A stretch of DNA of 64,000 nt from Polaromonas sp. 39-63-25 (GCF_002278925.1 NZ_NCJH01000017.1:19335-83334), one strand, 5' to 3'; counted from the stretch's first letter, positions 49,021-58,202 are shown. Notes: a model not told the origin generated them from the letters alone. Numbers and translations: made by a program.

Positions 49021-49160
49021 GCCCCCACGGTCGTTCACTGCGTGTAACTCCCGAGGCCTTGCAGGCCGCGGCTCGCGAGACGCTTCGCCTCTGTCGCCTG
49101 TCCAAAGCTGCTCAAGCAGCTTTGGAGCCGCAGGCTCCAGCCCCTCGGGACCCGCGGCCC
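49021..49160 (-). repeat. R1-related palindromic mosaic upstream of dnaE and trhO
   Basis: Begins GCCCCCACGGTCGTTCACTG, the complement of the R1 tail, so this is an inverted R1 end. It continues with nested palindromes: an 11-base stem CCAAAGCTGCT/AGCAGCTTTGG (49102-49125) and GGAGCC/GGCTCC (49124-49138), plus TCCCGAGG (49049) matching CCTCGGGA (49143). It occupies the divergent promoter region between dnaE and trhO. Confidence 0.65.
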
Positions 49161-49199
49161 CTGCTTGAATTGAAGGCATCCCCCTACAATTCCGGCATC

Positions 49200-49979
49200 A
49201 TGAAAGTTCTGAACATTGCGGCCTACAAATTTGTGGCGCTGGAAGGCCTGGCTGAGCTGCAGGCCGGGGTGCAGGAAGCTCTGCAGAGCCGCGCCATCAA
49301 AGGCACGGTACTGCTGGCGGAAGAAGGCATCAACCTGTTCCTGGCCGCCCCGCGCGCCGACATTCATGATTTTTTGGCATGGTTGCGGCGCGATACCCGT
49401 TTCCATGACCTGGAGGTCAAGGAAAGCTGGTCCCATGCCCAGCCTTTTCGCAAGCTGCTGGTCAGGATCAAGCCCGAAATCATCCGCATGAACCACCCGG
49501 CGATCCAGCCCGCGGCCGGCCGCGCTCCCGCGGTGGATGCCGCGACGCTCAAACGCTGGCTGGATGCCGGCCACGACGGTGAGGGGCGTCCCGTCGTGAC
49601 CCTGGATACCCGCAATGCCTTCGAGGTCGACGTTGGCACCTTCCGGGGTGCGATCGACTGGCGCATCAACAAGTTCACCGAGTTCCCGCAGGCCCTGCTG
49701 GCGCACCGCGCCGAGCTCGAAGGCAAAACCGTGGTCAGCTTCTGCACCGGCGGTATACGGTGTGAAAAGGCCGCCATCTTCATGCGCGAGGCGGGCGTCA
49801 AGCATGTCTTCCAGCTCGACGGCGGCATACTGAAATACTTTGAAGAAAACGGCCACGCGCATTTTGATGGTGCGTGTTTTGTCTTTGATGATCGACGCGC
49901 GCTGGACCCGGCCCTGCAGCCCCGCGTCAATGTCGGGGCATCGTCTGACAAGGCGCTCGCCGAAGGTGTGGGAAGCTGA
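49200..49979 (+). CDS. trhO: tRNA uridine-34 hydroxylase, rhodanese-like
   Basis: 259 residues starting MKVLNIAAYKFVALEGL. An N-terminal UPF0176 domain (GTVLLAEEGINLFLA) precedes a rhodanese domain (VVTLDTRNAFEVDVGTFRGA) whose active-site loop is FCTGGIRCEKAAIF with catalytic Cys. TrhO/YceA proteins hydroxylate U34 of tRNAs to make ho5U. The ATG at 49200 lies just past the R1-related palindromes, which may carry its promoter. Followed 36 bases later by egtB. Confidence 0.93.
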   Translation: MKVLNIAAYKFVALEGLAELQAGVQEALQSRAIKGTVLLAEEGINLFLAAPRADIHDFLAWLRRDTRFHDLEVKESWSHAQPFRKLLVRIKPEIIRMNHPAIQPAAGRAPAVDAATLKRWLDAGHDGEGRPVVTLDTRNAFEVDVGTFRGAIDWRINKFTEFPQALLAHRAELEGKTVVSFCTGGIRCEKAAIFMREAGVKHVFQLDGGILKYFEENGHAHFDGACFVFDDRRALDPALQPRVNVGASSDKALAEGVGS

Positions 49980-50015
49980 ACCGGCTTTTTATCTCATCAC
50001 CACGCTCTGACCGCC

Positions 50016-51347
50016 ATGCCCACACCCACCGCTGCCCGACGCACCGCCGCAGGGATCTCCGGCCTGTCGCTGCGCTTTGAACAGATCCGCAACCAAACCG
50101 AACGTCTCATCCAACCCCTGAGCGCCGAGGACTGCCAGTTGCAGTCCATGCCCGACGCCAGCCCCGTCAAATGGCACCTGGCGCACCTGACCTGGTTTTT
50201 CGAAACCTTTGTCCTGGAGCGTTTTGAAAAGGATTTCCGGCCTTTCGATGCCAGCTTCAGGGTGCTGTTCAACAGCTATTACAACGGTGTTGGCGACAGG
50301 CACCCGCGGCCGCAACGCGGCCTGATCAGCCGGCCGACGCTGCAGCAGGTGCTGGCCTACCGGGCAGAGGTGGACGAGCGTGTGCAGACCGTCCTCCGGC
50401 AAACCCCGGCAGGTCCTGCCGAAGACGAACTGATGCAACTGCTGACACTGGGCCTGCACCACGAGCAGCAGCACCAGGAACTGCTGCTGACCGACATCAA
50501 ACACGCCCTGTCCTTCAACCCGGGACGGCCCGCCTATGCCGGGCACTGGCCGCTGGCCGGCATCAACCCGCAGCCGCTGCGCTGGATGGGCTTTGAAGGC
50601 GGACTGCTCGAGCATGGCTTCGACCCTGTCATGGACGGCGCCTTTGCCTTTGACAACGAGACGCCGCGCCACAAGGTGTATGTGGCGCCGTTTGAGATCG
50701 GCCACCGGCTGGTCACCAACGGGGAGATGATGGCTTTCATGGCAGACGGCGGTTACCGGCGTCCCGAGCTGTGGCTGGCCATGGGCTGGGACTGGGTGCA
50801 GGGCCGCGGGGCGACGATGCCGATGTACTGGCAGATGCCAGACACGCCGAACGGCCCGTATCGCAACTTCACCTTGCAGGGTCTGGTGCAGGTGGACCCG
50901 CACACGCCCGTCTGTCACCTCAGTTATTTCGAAGCCGACGCCTATGCACGCTGGGCCGGTGCGCGCCTGCCGATGGAGTTTGAGTGGGAGCTGGCCGCAC
51001 GCAGTGTGTCGGCCCCACCCGGCCAGCGGGCCGAAGGCAACTTTGTCGAAGGCGGCGCCTACCACCCGATCCCGCTGCAGCAGCGCAGTGCGGGTCATCC
51101 GGCCCAGATGTTTGGCGATGTCTGGGAGTGGACCCAGTCCAACTACAACCCCTATCCCGGCTACAAGCCGTGGGAGGGCCTGGTCGGTGAATACAACGGC
51201 AAATTCATGTGCAACCAGTTCGTGCTGCGCGGCGGCTCCTGCGCCACACCGCAAAGCCACGTACGCGCGAGTTACCGCAACTTTTTTCCACCGGACGCGC
51301 AGTGGCAGTTCAGCGGTTTGCGCCTGGCACGCGACGCCGCCGCATAG
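50016..51347 (+). CDS. egtB: Ergothioneine biosynthesis sulfoxide synthase EgtB
   Basis: 443 residues. The N-terminal DinB-like domain holds the iron ligands: His at about 57 in WHLAHLTWFFE, and His at about 149 and 153 in HHEQQHQE. The C-terminal FGE-sulfatase domain (ETPRHKVYVAPFEIGHRLVTNGE, FGDVWEWTQSNYNPYPGY, LRGGSCATPQSHVRASYRNF) is intact. EgtB links hercynine to a thiol through oxygen. The methyltransferase egtD lies at 62423-63475. No egtC-like amidohydrolase or egtA ligase is seen, so cysteine rather than gamma-glutamylcysteine may be the sulfur donor; that is inference. Confidence 0.95.
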   Translation: MPTPTAARRTAAGISGLSLRFEQIRNQTERLIQPLSAEDCQLQSMPDASPVKWHLAHLTWFFETFVLERFEKDFRPFDASFRVLFNSYYNGVGDRHPRPQRGLISRPTLQQVLAYRAEVDERVQTVLRQTPAGPAEDELMQLLTLGLHHEQQHQELLLTDIKHALSFNPGRPAYAGHWPLAGINPQPLRWMGFEGGLLEHGFDPVMDGAFAFDNETPRHKVYVAPFEIGHRLVTNGEMMAFMADGGYRRPELWLAMGWDWVQGRGATMPMYWQMPDTPNGPYRNFTLQGLVQVDPHTPVCHLSYFEADAYARWAGARLPMEFEWELAARSVSAPPGQRAEGNFVEGGAYHPIPLQQRSAGHPAQMFGDVWEWTQSNYNPYPGYKPWEGLVGEYNGKFMCNQFVLRGGSCATPQSHVRASYRNFFPPDAQWQFSGLRLARDAAA

Positions 51348-51359
51348 GACGCATAGGAC

Positions 51360-52244
51360 TCACGCGGCGGTAAAGCGGCGCTCTGGCAGGGGAATCAGTT
51401 CTGCATCCCCCGGCACCTGGCCCATGGTCTGCGACTCCCAGTCGCGCGAGGCCTGCACAATCCGCTCCTTGCGGCTGGACACGAAGTTCCACCACATGAA
51501 GCGGTGGCCATCAAGCGCATCGCCGCCTATCACCATCAGCCGCACTGCGTCGCCGGCCGTGATCGATGCCACCGCGCCTGGCGCAAGCACGACCAGCGTG
51601 TGCGCAGCCACCGGCTCTCCGTCCACCACCACAGCGCCGTCCACGGCGTAAATCGCCAGCTCATCAGCCAACGGCGGCAGTTCGAACACCGCGCCGGCAG
51701 CGAGCTGCACATCGAGATACACCGTGGTCGAGAAGGTCCTGACCGGCGAACGCTGGCCAAACGCCTCGCCGATCAATACACGAACCTGCGCGCCGCCCAG
51801 CACCAGCGACGGAATGGCCGAAGCCGGGGTGTGTACGAAATCCGGCGCAGCCTCTTCAAACTCGCGCGGCAGGGCCGCCCACAGCTGGATGCCGTGGTTG
51901 ACGTAGGTGCTTGCCTTGAGTTCCTGCGGCGCACGCTCGGAATGCACGATGCCGCGTCCGGCTGTCATCCAGTTGATGGCGCCGGGTTCGATGCGCTGGC
52001 TGGAGCCCAGGCTGTCGCGGTGCATGATGGCCCCGTCAAACAAGTAGGTCACCGTCGCCAGGCCGATGTGCGGATGCGGCCGCACATCGTGCGATTCTCC
52101 CGGGGCCACCGTGACCGGGCCGAAATGGTCAAAAAACAGGAAAGGCCCCACCGCCTGCCGCTGCGTGGCCGGCAGCAGGCGGCGCACGCGAAAGCCGCCT
52201 CCCAGGTCCTTGTCGTGTCCGGTCAATGTCAGGTCAACAGGCAT
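51360..52244 (-). CDS. Pirin family protein (RutD-side/long type)
   Basis: 294-residue bicupin. Conserved stretches are RPHPHIGLATVTYLFDG, MHRDSLGSSQRI, MTAGRGIVHSE and a C-terminal pirin_C segment with HRFMWWNFVSSRKERI. Bacterial pirins bind Fe or other metal at the N-terminal His cluster, and some act as quercetin dioxygenases or redox sensors. It is the last of four minus-strand genes that include another pirin, a flavodoxin-like enzyme and DoxX. Convergent with egtB. Confidence 0.88.
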   Translation of the reverse strand: MPVDLTLTGHDKDLGGGFRVRRLLPATQRQAVGPFLFFDHFGPVTVAPGESHDVRPHPHIGLATVTYLFDGAIMHRDSLGSSQRIEPGAINWMTAGRGIVHSERAPQELKASTYVNHGIQLWAALPREFEEAAPDFVHTPASAIPSLVLGGAQVRVLIGEAFGQRSPVRTFSTTVYLDVQLAAGAVFELPPLADELAIYAVDGAVVVDGEPVAAHTLVVLAPGAVASITAGDAVRLMVIGGDALDGHRFMWWNFVSSRKERIVQASRDWESQTMGQVPGDAELIPLPERRFTAA

Positions 52245-52301
52245 GGCGGTGACTCCAGCGTGGTTTCGTGGAAAAGGATCGAGGAAGGGATCAGAAAGGG
52301 A

Positions 52302-52856
52302 TCAGGCGTGAAATTTTGCGGCCACATCGGCCACGCGTTGACCGAACAGACGGGCCGTGGCCAGGTCGCCCGCGGCCATCTCGCTGGCGCCGGCATCGGA
52401 AGGCGACTGCGCGATCGCTCCGCTGTAGGACACCAGGTAGTTGATGTCGTCGCGCTGCGCGGCCTTGCTGTTCGACGGCATCAGGCCCTGGCTGACCCAG
52501 ACCATGCCATGCTGCATGGCCAGCGTGAACAGCGTGGTGAGCGTGCCCTGCTTGTCGCCGTTCATGCCCGCGCTGTTGGTGAAACCGGCAGCAAGCTTGT
52601 CCTTCCACTCCTGGCTGAACCAGGGTTTGGAGGACGCATCGGCAAACTTCTTGAACTGCCAGCTCACGTTGCCCATGTAGGTGGGCGAACCGAAGATGAT
52701 GGCGTCGGCAGCCTTGAGCTGTTCCCAGCCACCCTCGGGGAGGTTGCCGTCGGCGTCGATGGCCAGCAGATCCGCGCCGGCACCTTCAGCAACCGCCTGC
52801 GCCATGCGCTGGGTATGCCCGTAACCGGAGTGGTAAACGACGACGACGTTGGTCAT
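52302..52856 (-). CDS. Flavodoxin-like NAD(P)H-dependent oxidoreductase (WrbA-like)
   Basis: 184 residues with a flavodoxin fold. The FMN phosphate loop is VVYHSGYGHTQRMA, followed by FGSPTYMGNVSWQFKKFAD and GFTNSAGMNGDKQGTLTTL. This matches the WrbA/quinone reductase group. It probably reduces quinones by two electrons and so limits redox cycling. It sits between DoxX and pirin genes. A strong hairpin lies just upstream. Confidence 0.85.
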   Translation of the reverse strand: MTNVVVVYHSGYGHTQRMAQAVAEGAGADLLAIDADGNLPEGGWEQLKAADAIIFGSPTYMGNVSWQFKKFADASSKPWFSQEWKDKLAAGFTNSAGMNGDKQGTLTTLFTLAMQHGMVWVSQGLMPSNSKAAQRDDINYLVSYSGAIAQSPSDAGASEMAAGDLATARLFGQRVADVAAKFHA

Positions 52857-52917
52857 GGTGTGGTGTCCTTGGGTTCAGAAAAAGGAAGGGAAGAAGAGAG
52901 GAGAAAAAGAGATGGAA

Positions 52918-52943
52918 ACAGGCCGGCCCTGAAGCCGGCCTGT
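52918..52943 (-). terminator. Hairpin between doxX-like and flavodoxin-like genes
   Basis: ACAGGCCGGC (52918-52927) pairs perfectly with GCCGGCCTGT (52934-52943), 6-base loop. On the minus strand it is followed by a pyrimidine-rich stretch with interrupted T runs. Likely a partial terminator or mRNA-end stabiliser within the operon. Confidence 0.55.
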
Positions 52944-52966
52944 GGGCAGGTCGCGGCGTGCCGCGA

Positions 52967-53377
52967 TCAGCCCTTGAGCTTGGCGTCCACGCTCCAGGCA
53001 CCCGCACCCCAGGCGGCGAGGGTCAGCAGGCCACCGACCACGGCGATGTTCTTGAAGAAGGCCTGTTGCTGCATCATGACCTGCTCGGCGGGCACGGACC
53101 AGAAGGCGTGGAAGATGAAGGTGATCACCACCGTGAACAGGGCAATGCCAAGCGCTGCCCAGCGGGTCTGCAAGCCGATCAGCAGCAGCAGGCCCAAGCC
53201 CAGCTCAACGCCGATGGCCGCGGCCGCGGCCAGTTCGGGCAGAGGAACACCCTTGGAAGCGATGTAGCCGGCCGTGCCGGTGAATCCGGCGATCTTGCTG
53301 AAGCCGGCCGGAACGAACAGCAGGGCGATCAGGATGCGGCCAAGGAGGGATAGCGGGTTTTGCAATGAGTTGAGCAT
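52967..53377 (-). CDS. DoxX family membrane protein
   Basis: 136 residues with four predicted helices (GRILIALLFVPAGFSKI, LAAAAAIGVELGLGLLLLIG, ALGIALFTVVITFIFHAFW, IAVVGGLLTLAAWGAGAW). DoxX/YphA proteins are small inner-membrane proteins often found with pirins and quinone reductases and linked to redox stress. It lies between the two redox-related genes on the minus strand. Confidence 0.9.
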   Translation of the reverse strand: MLNSLQNPLSLLGRILIALLFVPAGFSKIAGFTGTAGYIASKGVPLPELAAAAAIGVELGLGLLLLIGLQTRWAALGIALFTVVITFIFHAFWSVPAEQVMMQQQAFFKNIAVVGGLLTLAAWGAGAWSVDAKLKG

Positions 53378-53421
53378 GGTGAGTCCTTTTTTGTTGAGAG
53401 TGATGAAAGAAAAAGTTTGAA

Positions 53422-53459
53422 CCGAAGCGCCCGGCCGTGCAAGTCCCGGGCCGCTTCGG
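53422..53459 (-). terminator. Hairpin between pirin and doxX-like genes
   Basis: CCGAAGCG (53422-53429) pairs with CGCTTCGG (53452-53459), with inner CCCGG/CCGGG pairing. It lies in the 93-base gap. A weak T-rich stretch follows on the minus strand, so read-through is likely. Confidence 0.45.
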
Positions 53460-53470
53460 CACTTCGGCGT

Positions 53471-54172
53471 TCAGGCCGTCAGATCGAAAACCAGTACCTC
53501 GGCGTCCTTGCCATGGGACAGCTGTAGCCGGCCTTCCGCTTCCAGCTGGAGCGCGTCGCCCGCCTTCAGGGCCTGGCCATTGACCTGGAGTTCCCCGCGC
53601 ACCAGGTGCACATAGGTCTTGCGTTGCGGGTTCAGCGCCATGTCGACCGTCTCCTCGCCATCGAACAGGCCCGCATAAACGCTGGCGTCCGCATGAATCG
53701 TCACGGAGCCCTGCGCACCGCCGGGCGATGCCACCAGCCGCAACGCGCCGCGTTTGTCGCCGTCGGGGAAACTTTTCTGCTCGTAGCTGGGCGGGATCCC
53801 GGTGACATTGGGCTCAATCCAGATCTGCAGGAAATGCGTGGTCTGGCCGTCGGCATGATTGAACTCGCTGTGCTGCACCCCGGTGCCCGCACTCATGCGC
53901 TGCACGTCACCGGGCGGGATGCCCTTGACGTTGCCCATGCTGTCCTTGTGCGCAAGTTCGCCGCTGAGCACATAACTGATGATTTCCATGTCCCGGTGGC
54001 CGTGCGTGCCGAAACCCTTGCCAGCAGCGATGCGGTCTTCATTGATGACGCGCAGGTTGCCGAAGCCCATGTGGGCCGGGTCGTAATAACCGGCAAACGA
54101 GAAGGAATGGAAGGACTTGAGCCAGCCGTGGTCGGCGTAGCCGCGTTCGCTGGAAGATCGGGGGGTCAGCAT
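53471..54172 (-). CDS. Pirin family protein (YhhW-like quercetinase type)
   Basis: 233 residues from the ATG at 54172, with AAGGAG 6 bases upstream. Motifs: FHSFSFAGYYDPAHMGFGNLRVINEDRI, then the metal site GTHGHRDMEIISYVLSGEL, MSAGTGVQHSEFNH and FLQIWIEP. This is the YhhW group, in which quercetin 2,3-dioxygenase activity has been shown. It is the first gene of the minus-strand unit and is divergent from a LysR gene across an LTTR box. Confidence 0.9.
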   Translation of the reverse strand: MLTPRSSSERGYADHGWLKSFHSFSFAGYYDPAHMGFGNLRVINEDRIAAGKGFGTHGHRDMEIISYVLSGELAHKDSMGNVKGIPPGDVQRMSAGTGVQHSEFNHADGQTTHFLQIWIEPNVTGIPPSYEQKSFPDGDKRGALRLVASPGGAQGSVTIHADASVYAGLFDGEETVDMALNPQRKTYVHLVRGELQVNGQALKAGDALQLEAEGRLQLSHGKDAEVLVFDLTA

Positions 54173-54268
54173 GGGAGCTCCTTTCAGGGTGCGTGTGCAA
54201 TGCGTTTGCAGTGCCTCCAATGTAGGGGCCGGCGCAGCACTGGTCATTGCAGTTATTTGATGGCATCA

Positions 54269-54283
54269 TTCAAATTATTTGAA
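54269..54283. promoter_or_regulatory. LysR-type operator in the divergent pirin/LysR promoter
   Basis: Perfect 15-base palindrome TTCAAATTATTTGAA; its inner part fits the T-N11-A LTTR box (T54270 to A54282). It lies 15 bases before the LysR ATG and about 97 bases before the pirin ATG, as expected for autoregulation and divergent activation. Confidence 0.65.
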
Positions 54284-54297
54284 CAATCAATCCCTCA

Positions 54298-55242
54298 ATG
54301 AACAACCGCGTGCGCGATGCGCTGACCCCCGAAACCATAGGCCTGATCGGCACCGTACACCGCACCGGCAGCATGGCGGCCGCCGCACGCGAGCTCGGCG
54401 TGGTGCCGAGCGCGCTGACCTACCGCATCCGCCAGGTGGAAGATGCACTGGACGTGTTGCTGTTCGACCGCTCGTCCCGGCAGGCCAGACTGACCGAGGC
54501 GGGCAAGGAGCTGCTGCGCGAAGGCACACGCCTGCTGGCTGAACTCGACGCGGTGGCGAATCGCGTCAAACGTGTGGCCACCGGGTGGGAGCCCCAGCTG
54601 ACGCTGGCGGTGGACAGTGTGATCTCGCGCACCACCGTGATGGAGTTGTGCGAAGCCTTTTTTGCACTGAACCCGCCCACCCGCCTGCGGCTGCGGGAAG
54701 AAGCCCTGTCCGGCACGCTGGAAGCCCTCACCTCGGGTCAGGCCGATCTGGCGATCGGCGTGGCCATCGAGCCCGGCATCCACAAGTCGGTGCAAAGCAA
54801 GCCGCTGGGCAGCATCCATTTCATCTACGCCGTCGCGCCGCACCATCCGCTGGCGCAGGCCATCGAGCCCATCACCGATGCGATGCTGATGCCGCACCGG
54901 GCGGTCGCGGTCGCCGACTCGGTGCAGCGCGGAAGCGGCGTCTCGGTCGGGCTGCTGGGCGGCCAGGACATTTTCACCGTGCCGGGCATGCAGGAAAAAC
55001 TCGATGCGCAGCTGCGCGGCCTGGGCGGCGGCTTTCTGCCCGAATACCTTGCGCGGCCCCACATCGCCACCGGCAGGCTGGTTGAAAAGCGCGTGCAGCG
55101 GGCAGAACGGCACATCCCCGTCAGTTATGCCTGGCGCCGCGTGCCGCCCGGCGGCGAGGGCCGCGCACTGCAGTGGTGGCTCAAGCAGCTGGGCAGCCCC
55201 GCGACGCGAAAAGCCCTTCTGGAGCGCGACCATGCCGTGTAA
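54298..55242 (+). CDS. LysR-family transcriptional regulator
   Basis: 314 residues. The N-terminal winged helix-turn-helix reads TGSMAAAARELGVVPSALTYRIRQVEDAL. The C-terminal periplasmic-binding-like sensor domain starts near PQLTLAVDSVISRTTVMELC. It is divergent from the pirin, DoxX and flavodoxin genes and probably controls them; the inducer is unknown but could be a quinone or phenolic. Confidence 0.9.
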   Translation: MNNRVRDALTPETIGLIGTVHRTGSMAAAARELGVVPSALTYRIRQVEDALDVLLFDRSSRQARLTEAGKELLREGTRLLAELDAVANRVKRVATGWEPQLTLAVDSVISRTTVMELCEAFFALNPPTRLRLREEALSGTLEALTSGQADLAIGVAIEPGIHKSVQSKPLGSIHFIYAVAPHHPLAQAIEPITDAMLMPHRAVAVADSVQRGSGVSVGLLGGQDIFTVPGMQEKLDAQLRGLGGGFLPEYLARPHIATGRLVEKRVQRAERHIPVSYAWRRVPPGGEGRALQWWLKQLGSPATRKALLERDHAV

Positions 55243-55408
55243 AACCCTGACCCGCGGCGAATCTTCGGCCGGCCGACCGCGCCAGCGTGTAGAGTGTGAT
55301 CATGATTTCCATTGATGTTTGCGCTGTGCTGCCAAAATCCGGGAAAGCCCGCCACCGAGACCTGCAGGCCAACCGCCCCTTTCACCCCGCCATAAAAAGT
55401 ACAAAGAC

Positions 55409-56485
55409 ATGACAAAAAAATCCCGTTCCGCTCCCTCAGCCACAACCGTGCCACGCCATATCGCCGTGGTCGGCGCGGGCATGGCCGGCATCGCCTGCGC
55501 CCGCACACTGATGCAGGCGGGCCACCGCGTGACGGTGTTCGAAAAAAACCGCGGCCCCGGTGGGCGCATGGCCACGCGCAACTCGGAATTTGGCGGCTTT
55601 GACCATGGCACGCAGTACTTCACCGTGCGTGATGCGCGCTTCGAAAAGGCACTGGCCACCAGCCCCGGTGTGGTGCGGCCCTGGAGCGCCAACACCGTGC
55701 GCATCCTCGACGAGGCAGGCCGTGTCGTGGCGTCCGCACCGCCACCCAGGGAAGCCCACTGGGTGGCAACACCCGGCATGAGCGCGCTGCTCAAGCAGTG
55801 GGCCCAGCCATTGGCTGCCGCCGGCTTCCTGATGCTGGAAACCCAGGTCATCCGGATGGAACGCGACAAGCTGCACCCCGAGCGCTGGCAGTTGCAGACC
55901 GAAGGCCCGGGTGCCAGCAGCCAGGTGTATTCCGGCTTCGACGCCGTGGTGCTGGCCGTTCCCGCACCGCAAGCGCATGCCCTGCTGCTCAGTTCCCAGC
56001 AGGGCAAGGCCCTGATGCCGGCCCTCGCGGGTGTGACCATTGCTCCCTGCTGGACCCTGATGCTGGCTTTTCCGCAAGGGCAGCAGCCGACGCTGCCGCA
56101 CCTGGGGCCGCAGTGGAATGCGGCGCGCAGCACCCACCACCGCATTGCCTGGCTGGCGCGCGAATCGTCCAAACCCGGGCGCAGCCCCATCGAACGCTGG
56201 ACCGTGCAGGCCAGCCCGGAGTGGTCCACACGGCATCTGGAAGACGACGACGAGCGCATCAAGGCCAAGCTGCTCAGGGCCTTCACCGAGGTCACCGGCA
56301 TACGCGCTGAGCCACCGCACGCGGTGGTGCACCGCTGGCGTTATGCGCAAACCACCGAACCGCTGGGCCAGACCCACCTGTGGGATGCCAAATCGCGCAT
56401 CGGCAGCTGCGGTGACTGGTGTGTCGGCCATCGGGCTGAAGACGCGTTTGTCTCCGGCCTCGAAATGGCGCTGGCCATCGCCTGA
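55409..56485 (+). CDS. FAD-dependent NAD(P)-binding oxidoreductase (renalase-like)
   Basis: 358 residues. The ATG at 55409 precedes a short basic leader and the Rossmann FAD motif [30 protein letters not shown], followed by [25 protein letters not shown]. The C-terminal FAD closing motif is [24 protein letters not shown]. This is the bacterial renalase-like amine oxidase group; substrates are probably dihydronicotinamide isomers or unknown amines. It precedes gluQ by 11 bases and may be co-transcribed with it. Confidence 0.88.
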   Translation: MTKKSRSAPSATTVPRHIAVVGAGMAGIACARTLMQAGHRVTVFEKNRGPGGRMATRNSEFGGFDHGTQYFTVRDARFEKALATSPGVVRPWSANTVRILDEAGRVVASAPPPREAHWVATPGMSALLKQWAQPLAAAGFLMLETQVIRMERDKLHPERWQLQTEGPGASSQVYSGFDAVVLAVPAPQAHALLLSSQQGKALMPALAGVTIAPCWTLMLAFPQGQQPTLPHLGPQWNAARSTHHRIAWLARESSKPGRSPIERWTVQASPEWSTRHLEDDDERIKAKLLRAFTEVTGIRAEPPHAVVHRWRYAQTTEPLGQTHLWDAKSRIGSCGDWCVGHRAEDAFVSGLEMALAIA

Positions 56486-56496
56486 AGAGCACGGGT

Positions 56497-57453
56497 GTGG
56501 AGCCGCGGGCCTACATCGGCCGCTTTGCGCCCTCACCCACGGGACCGCTGCACGCCGGCTCCCTCGTCGCCGCGCTGGCGAGCTGGCTTGATGCGCGGGC
56601 GCATGGTGGCCAGTGGCTGGTGCGTATCGAAGACATTGACACGCCGCGCTGCGTGACCGGCGCCGACACGCTGATCCTGCAACAGCTGGCCGCCTGCGGG
56701 CTGCAACCGGATGCGCCGCCGCTGTACCAGTCGCAGCGCGGCAGCCACTACCAGGCCGCACTGGACCAGTTGATCGCGGCCCACCTCGCCTACCCCTGCG
56801 CCTGCACACGGCAGGACATTGCACGGGCACTGGAGGCCCGCGGCAAGCCGCGGCCACGCCACGGGGAACTGGTGTACCCCGGCACCTGCCGTCACGGCCT
56901 GCAGGGTCGTCCAGCGCGGGCGTGGCGCTTCCTCACTGAACATATAAAGCCAAATCGGCCCTCAGCCCTTATTGCACGGGCGCAACCAGCTCCTGATTCA
57001 GTAGCAGAGCAGATTGTCCGCTGGCAGGACCGCCGGCTAGGCGCGCAGCAGCAGGACGTCGCGCAGGAGGTCGGCGACTTTGTGCTCAAGCGCGCCGACG
57101 GCCTGTGGGCCTACCAGCTCGCCGTGGTGGTCGACGATGGCGCGCAGGGCATCACCGATATCGTCCGCGGGGAAGACCTGGCCGACAACACCGCGCGGCA
57201 AATCCTGCTGCAGCGCGCGCTGGGCCTGCCCTTGCCGCGTTACCTGCACACGCCGCTGGTGCTCGGGGCCAACGGCGAAAAGCTCTCGAAACAGAACGGC
57301 GCCAGCGCACTGGACACCACCGAGCCGCTGCAGGCGCTGGATGAAGCCGGGCAGGTACTCGGTCTTCCCGCAGGCTTGTCTGCCCGGACGCCCGCCGACT
57401 GGCTACAGCAAGCCGTGGCTTTCTGGAGCCGGGCGACTAAAATTGGGCGGTGA
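56497..57453 (+). CDS. gluQ: Glutamyl-queuosine tRNA(Asp) synthetase with an in-frame R2 repeat
   Basis: 318 residues from a GTG at 56497. HIGH-like motif [25 protein letters not shown]-like KLSKQNGA, and zinc ligands in PCACTRQD and YPGTCRHG. The enzyme attaches Glu to queuosine at position 34 of tRNA-Asp. After RAWRFLTE comes about 25 foreign residues ([18 protein letters not shown] and DSVAEQ) encoded by an R2 repeat; normal sequence resumes at [16 protein letters not shown]. The insert is in a region that connects sheet elements near the active site. The stop overlaps the trmB GTG. Confidence 0.92.
   Translation: MEPRAYIGRFAPSPTGPLHAGSLVAALASWLDARAHGGQWLVRIEDIDTPRCVTGADTLILQQLAACGLQPDAPPLYQSQRGSHYQAALDQLIAAHLAYPCACTRQDIARALEARGKPRPRHGELVYPGTCRHGLQGRPARAWRFLTEHIKPNRPSALIARAQPAPDSVAEQIVRWQDRRLGAQQQDVAQEVGDFVLKRADGLWAYQLAVVVDDGAQGITDIVRGEDLADNTARQILLQRALGLPLPRYLHTPLVLGANGEKLSKQNGASALDTTEPLQALDEAGQVLGLPAGLSARTPADWLQQAVAFWSRATKIGR
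56941..57006 (-). repeat. R2 interspersed repeat, copy B (inside gluQ)
   Basis: Inverted R2: on the minus strand it reads GAATCAGGAGCTGGTTGCGC, CAATAAGGGCTGAGGGCC and GATTTGGCTTTATATG. The right half closely matches copy A at 2991-3047. gluQ reads the complement in the same frame as tilS does (both give a Q-P-A triplet). Confidence 0.8.
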
Positions 57454-58202
57454 TTGAATCCCCCACCACCAACCCGCCATCAAACCCCCCGTCCAACCCG
57501 CCGGAAGGCGCGTCACCCGACCCCGCGCGTCTGCGTACCATCCGCAGTTTTGTCCTGCGCACCGGCAGAACCACGGCCGGCCAGGCCAGGGCTTTTGCAG
57601 ATGCGGGGCCGAAGTTTCTTTTGCCTTATTCGGCAGCGCCACTGGACGTCGAAGCCGCGTTCGGACGCGCCGCCCCCACCATCCTGGAAATCGGCTTCGG
57701 CATGGGCGAAGCCACGGCGCAGATTGCAGCCTTGCTGCCGGAGAAAAACTTCCTCTGCTGTGAAGTGCACACGCCTGGCGTAGGCGCCTTGCTCAAACGC
57801 ATTGGCGAGCAGGGCCTGGAAAACATCCGCATCCTGCAACACGACGCGGTGCAGGTGCTGGACCACATGCTGGCGCCCGGCAGCCTGGACGGTGTGCACA
57901 TCTTTTTTCCCGATCCCTGGCACAAGAAAAAACACAACAAGCGCCGCTTGATCCAGGCGCCACTGGTGGCCAAACTGGCGGCCCGCCTGAAGCCCGGCGG
58001 CTACCTGCACTGCGCCACCGACTGGCAGCCTTACGCCGAGCAGATCCTCGAGGTTCTGCGCGCAGAGCCGCTACTGAAAAACACGGCGGACAGTGCCGAC
58101 GGTTATGCCGTCAAGCCCGACTACCGGCCGCTCACCAAGTTCGAAAACCGCGGCATCAAGCTCGGGCATGGTGTCTGGGACGTGGTGTTTACTCGCTTGT
58201 GA
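57450..58202 (+). CDS. trmB: tRNA (guanine-N7-)-methyltransferase
   Basis: 250 residues from a GTG overlapping the gluQ stop (GTGA). The SAM motif is [20 protein letters not shown] and the signature [19 protein letters not shown] carries the catalytic Asp. It methylates G46 of tRNAs. Thus gluQ and trmB are two tRNA-modification genes in one coupled unit. The Pro-rich N-terminus (residues 5-25) is likely disordered. Confidence 0.95.
   Translation: MIESPTTNPPSNPPSNPPEGASPDPARLRTIRSFVLRTGRTTAGQARAFADAGPKFLLPYSAAPLDVEAAFGRAAPTILEIGFGMGEATAQIAALLPEKNFLCCEVHTPGVGALLKRIGEQGLENIRILQHDAVQVLDHMLAPGSLDGVHIFFPDPWHKKKHNKRRLIQAPLVAKLAARLKPGGYLHCATDWQPYAEQILEVLRAEPLLKNTADSADGYAVKPDYRPLTKFENRGIKLGHGVWDVVFTRL

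Noticed and set aside
51342-51362. GCATAGGAC direct repeat after the egtB stop
   Set aside because: Too short and local; likely a small slippage duplication with no visible role.
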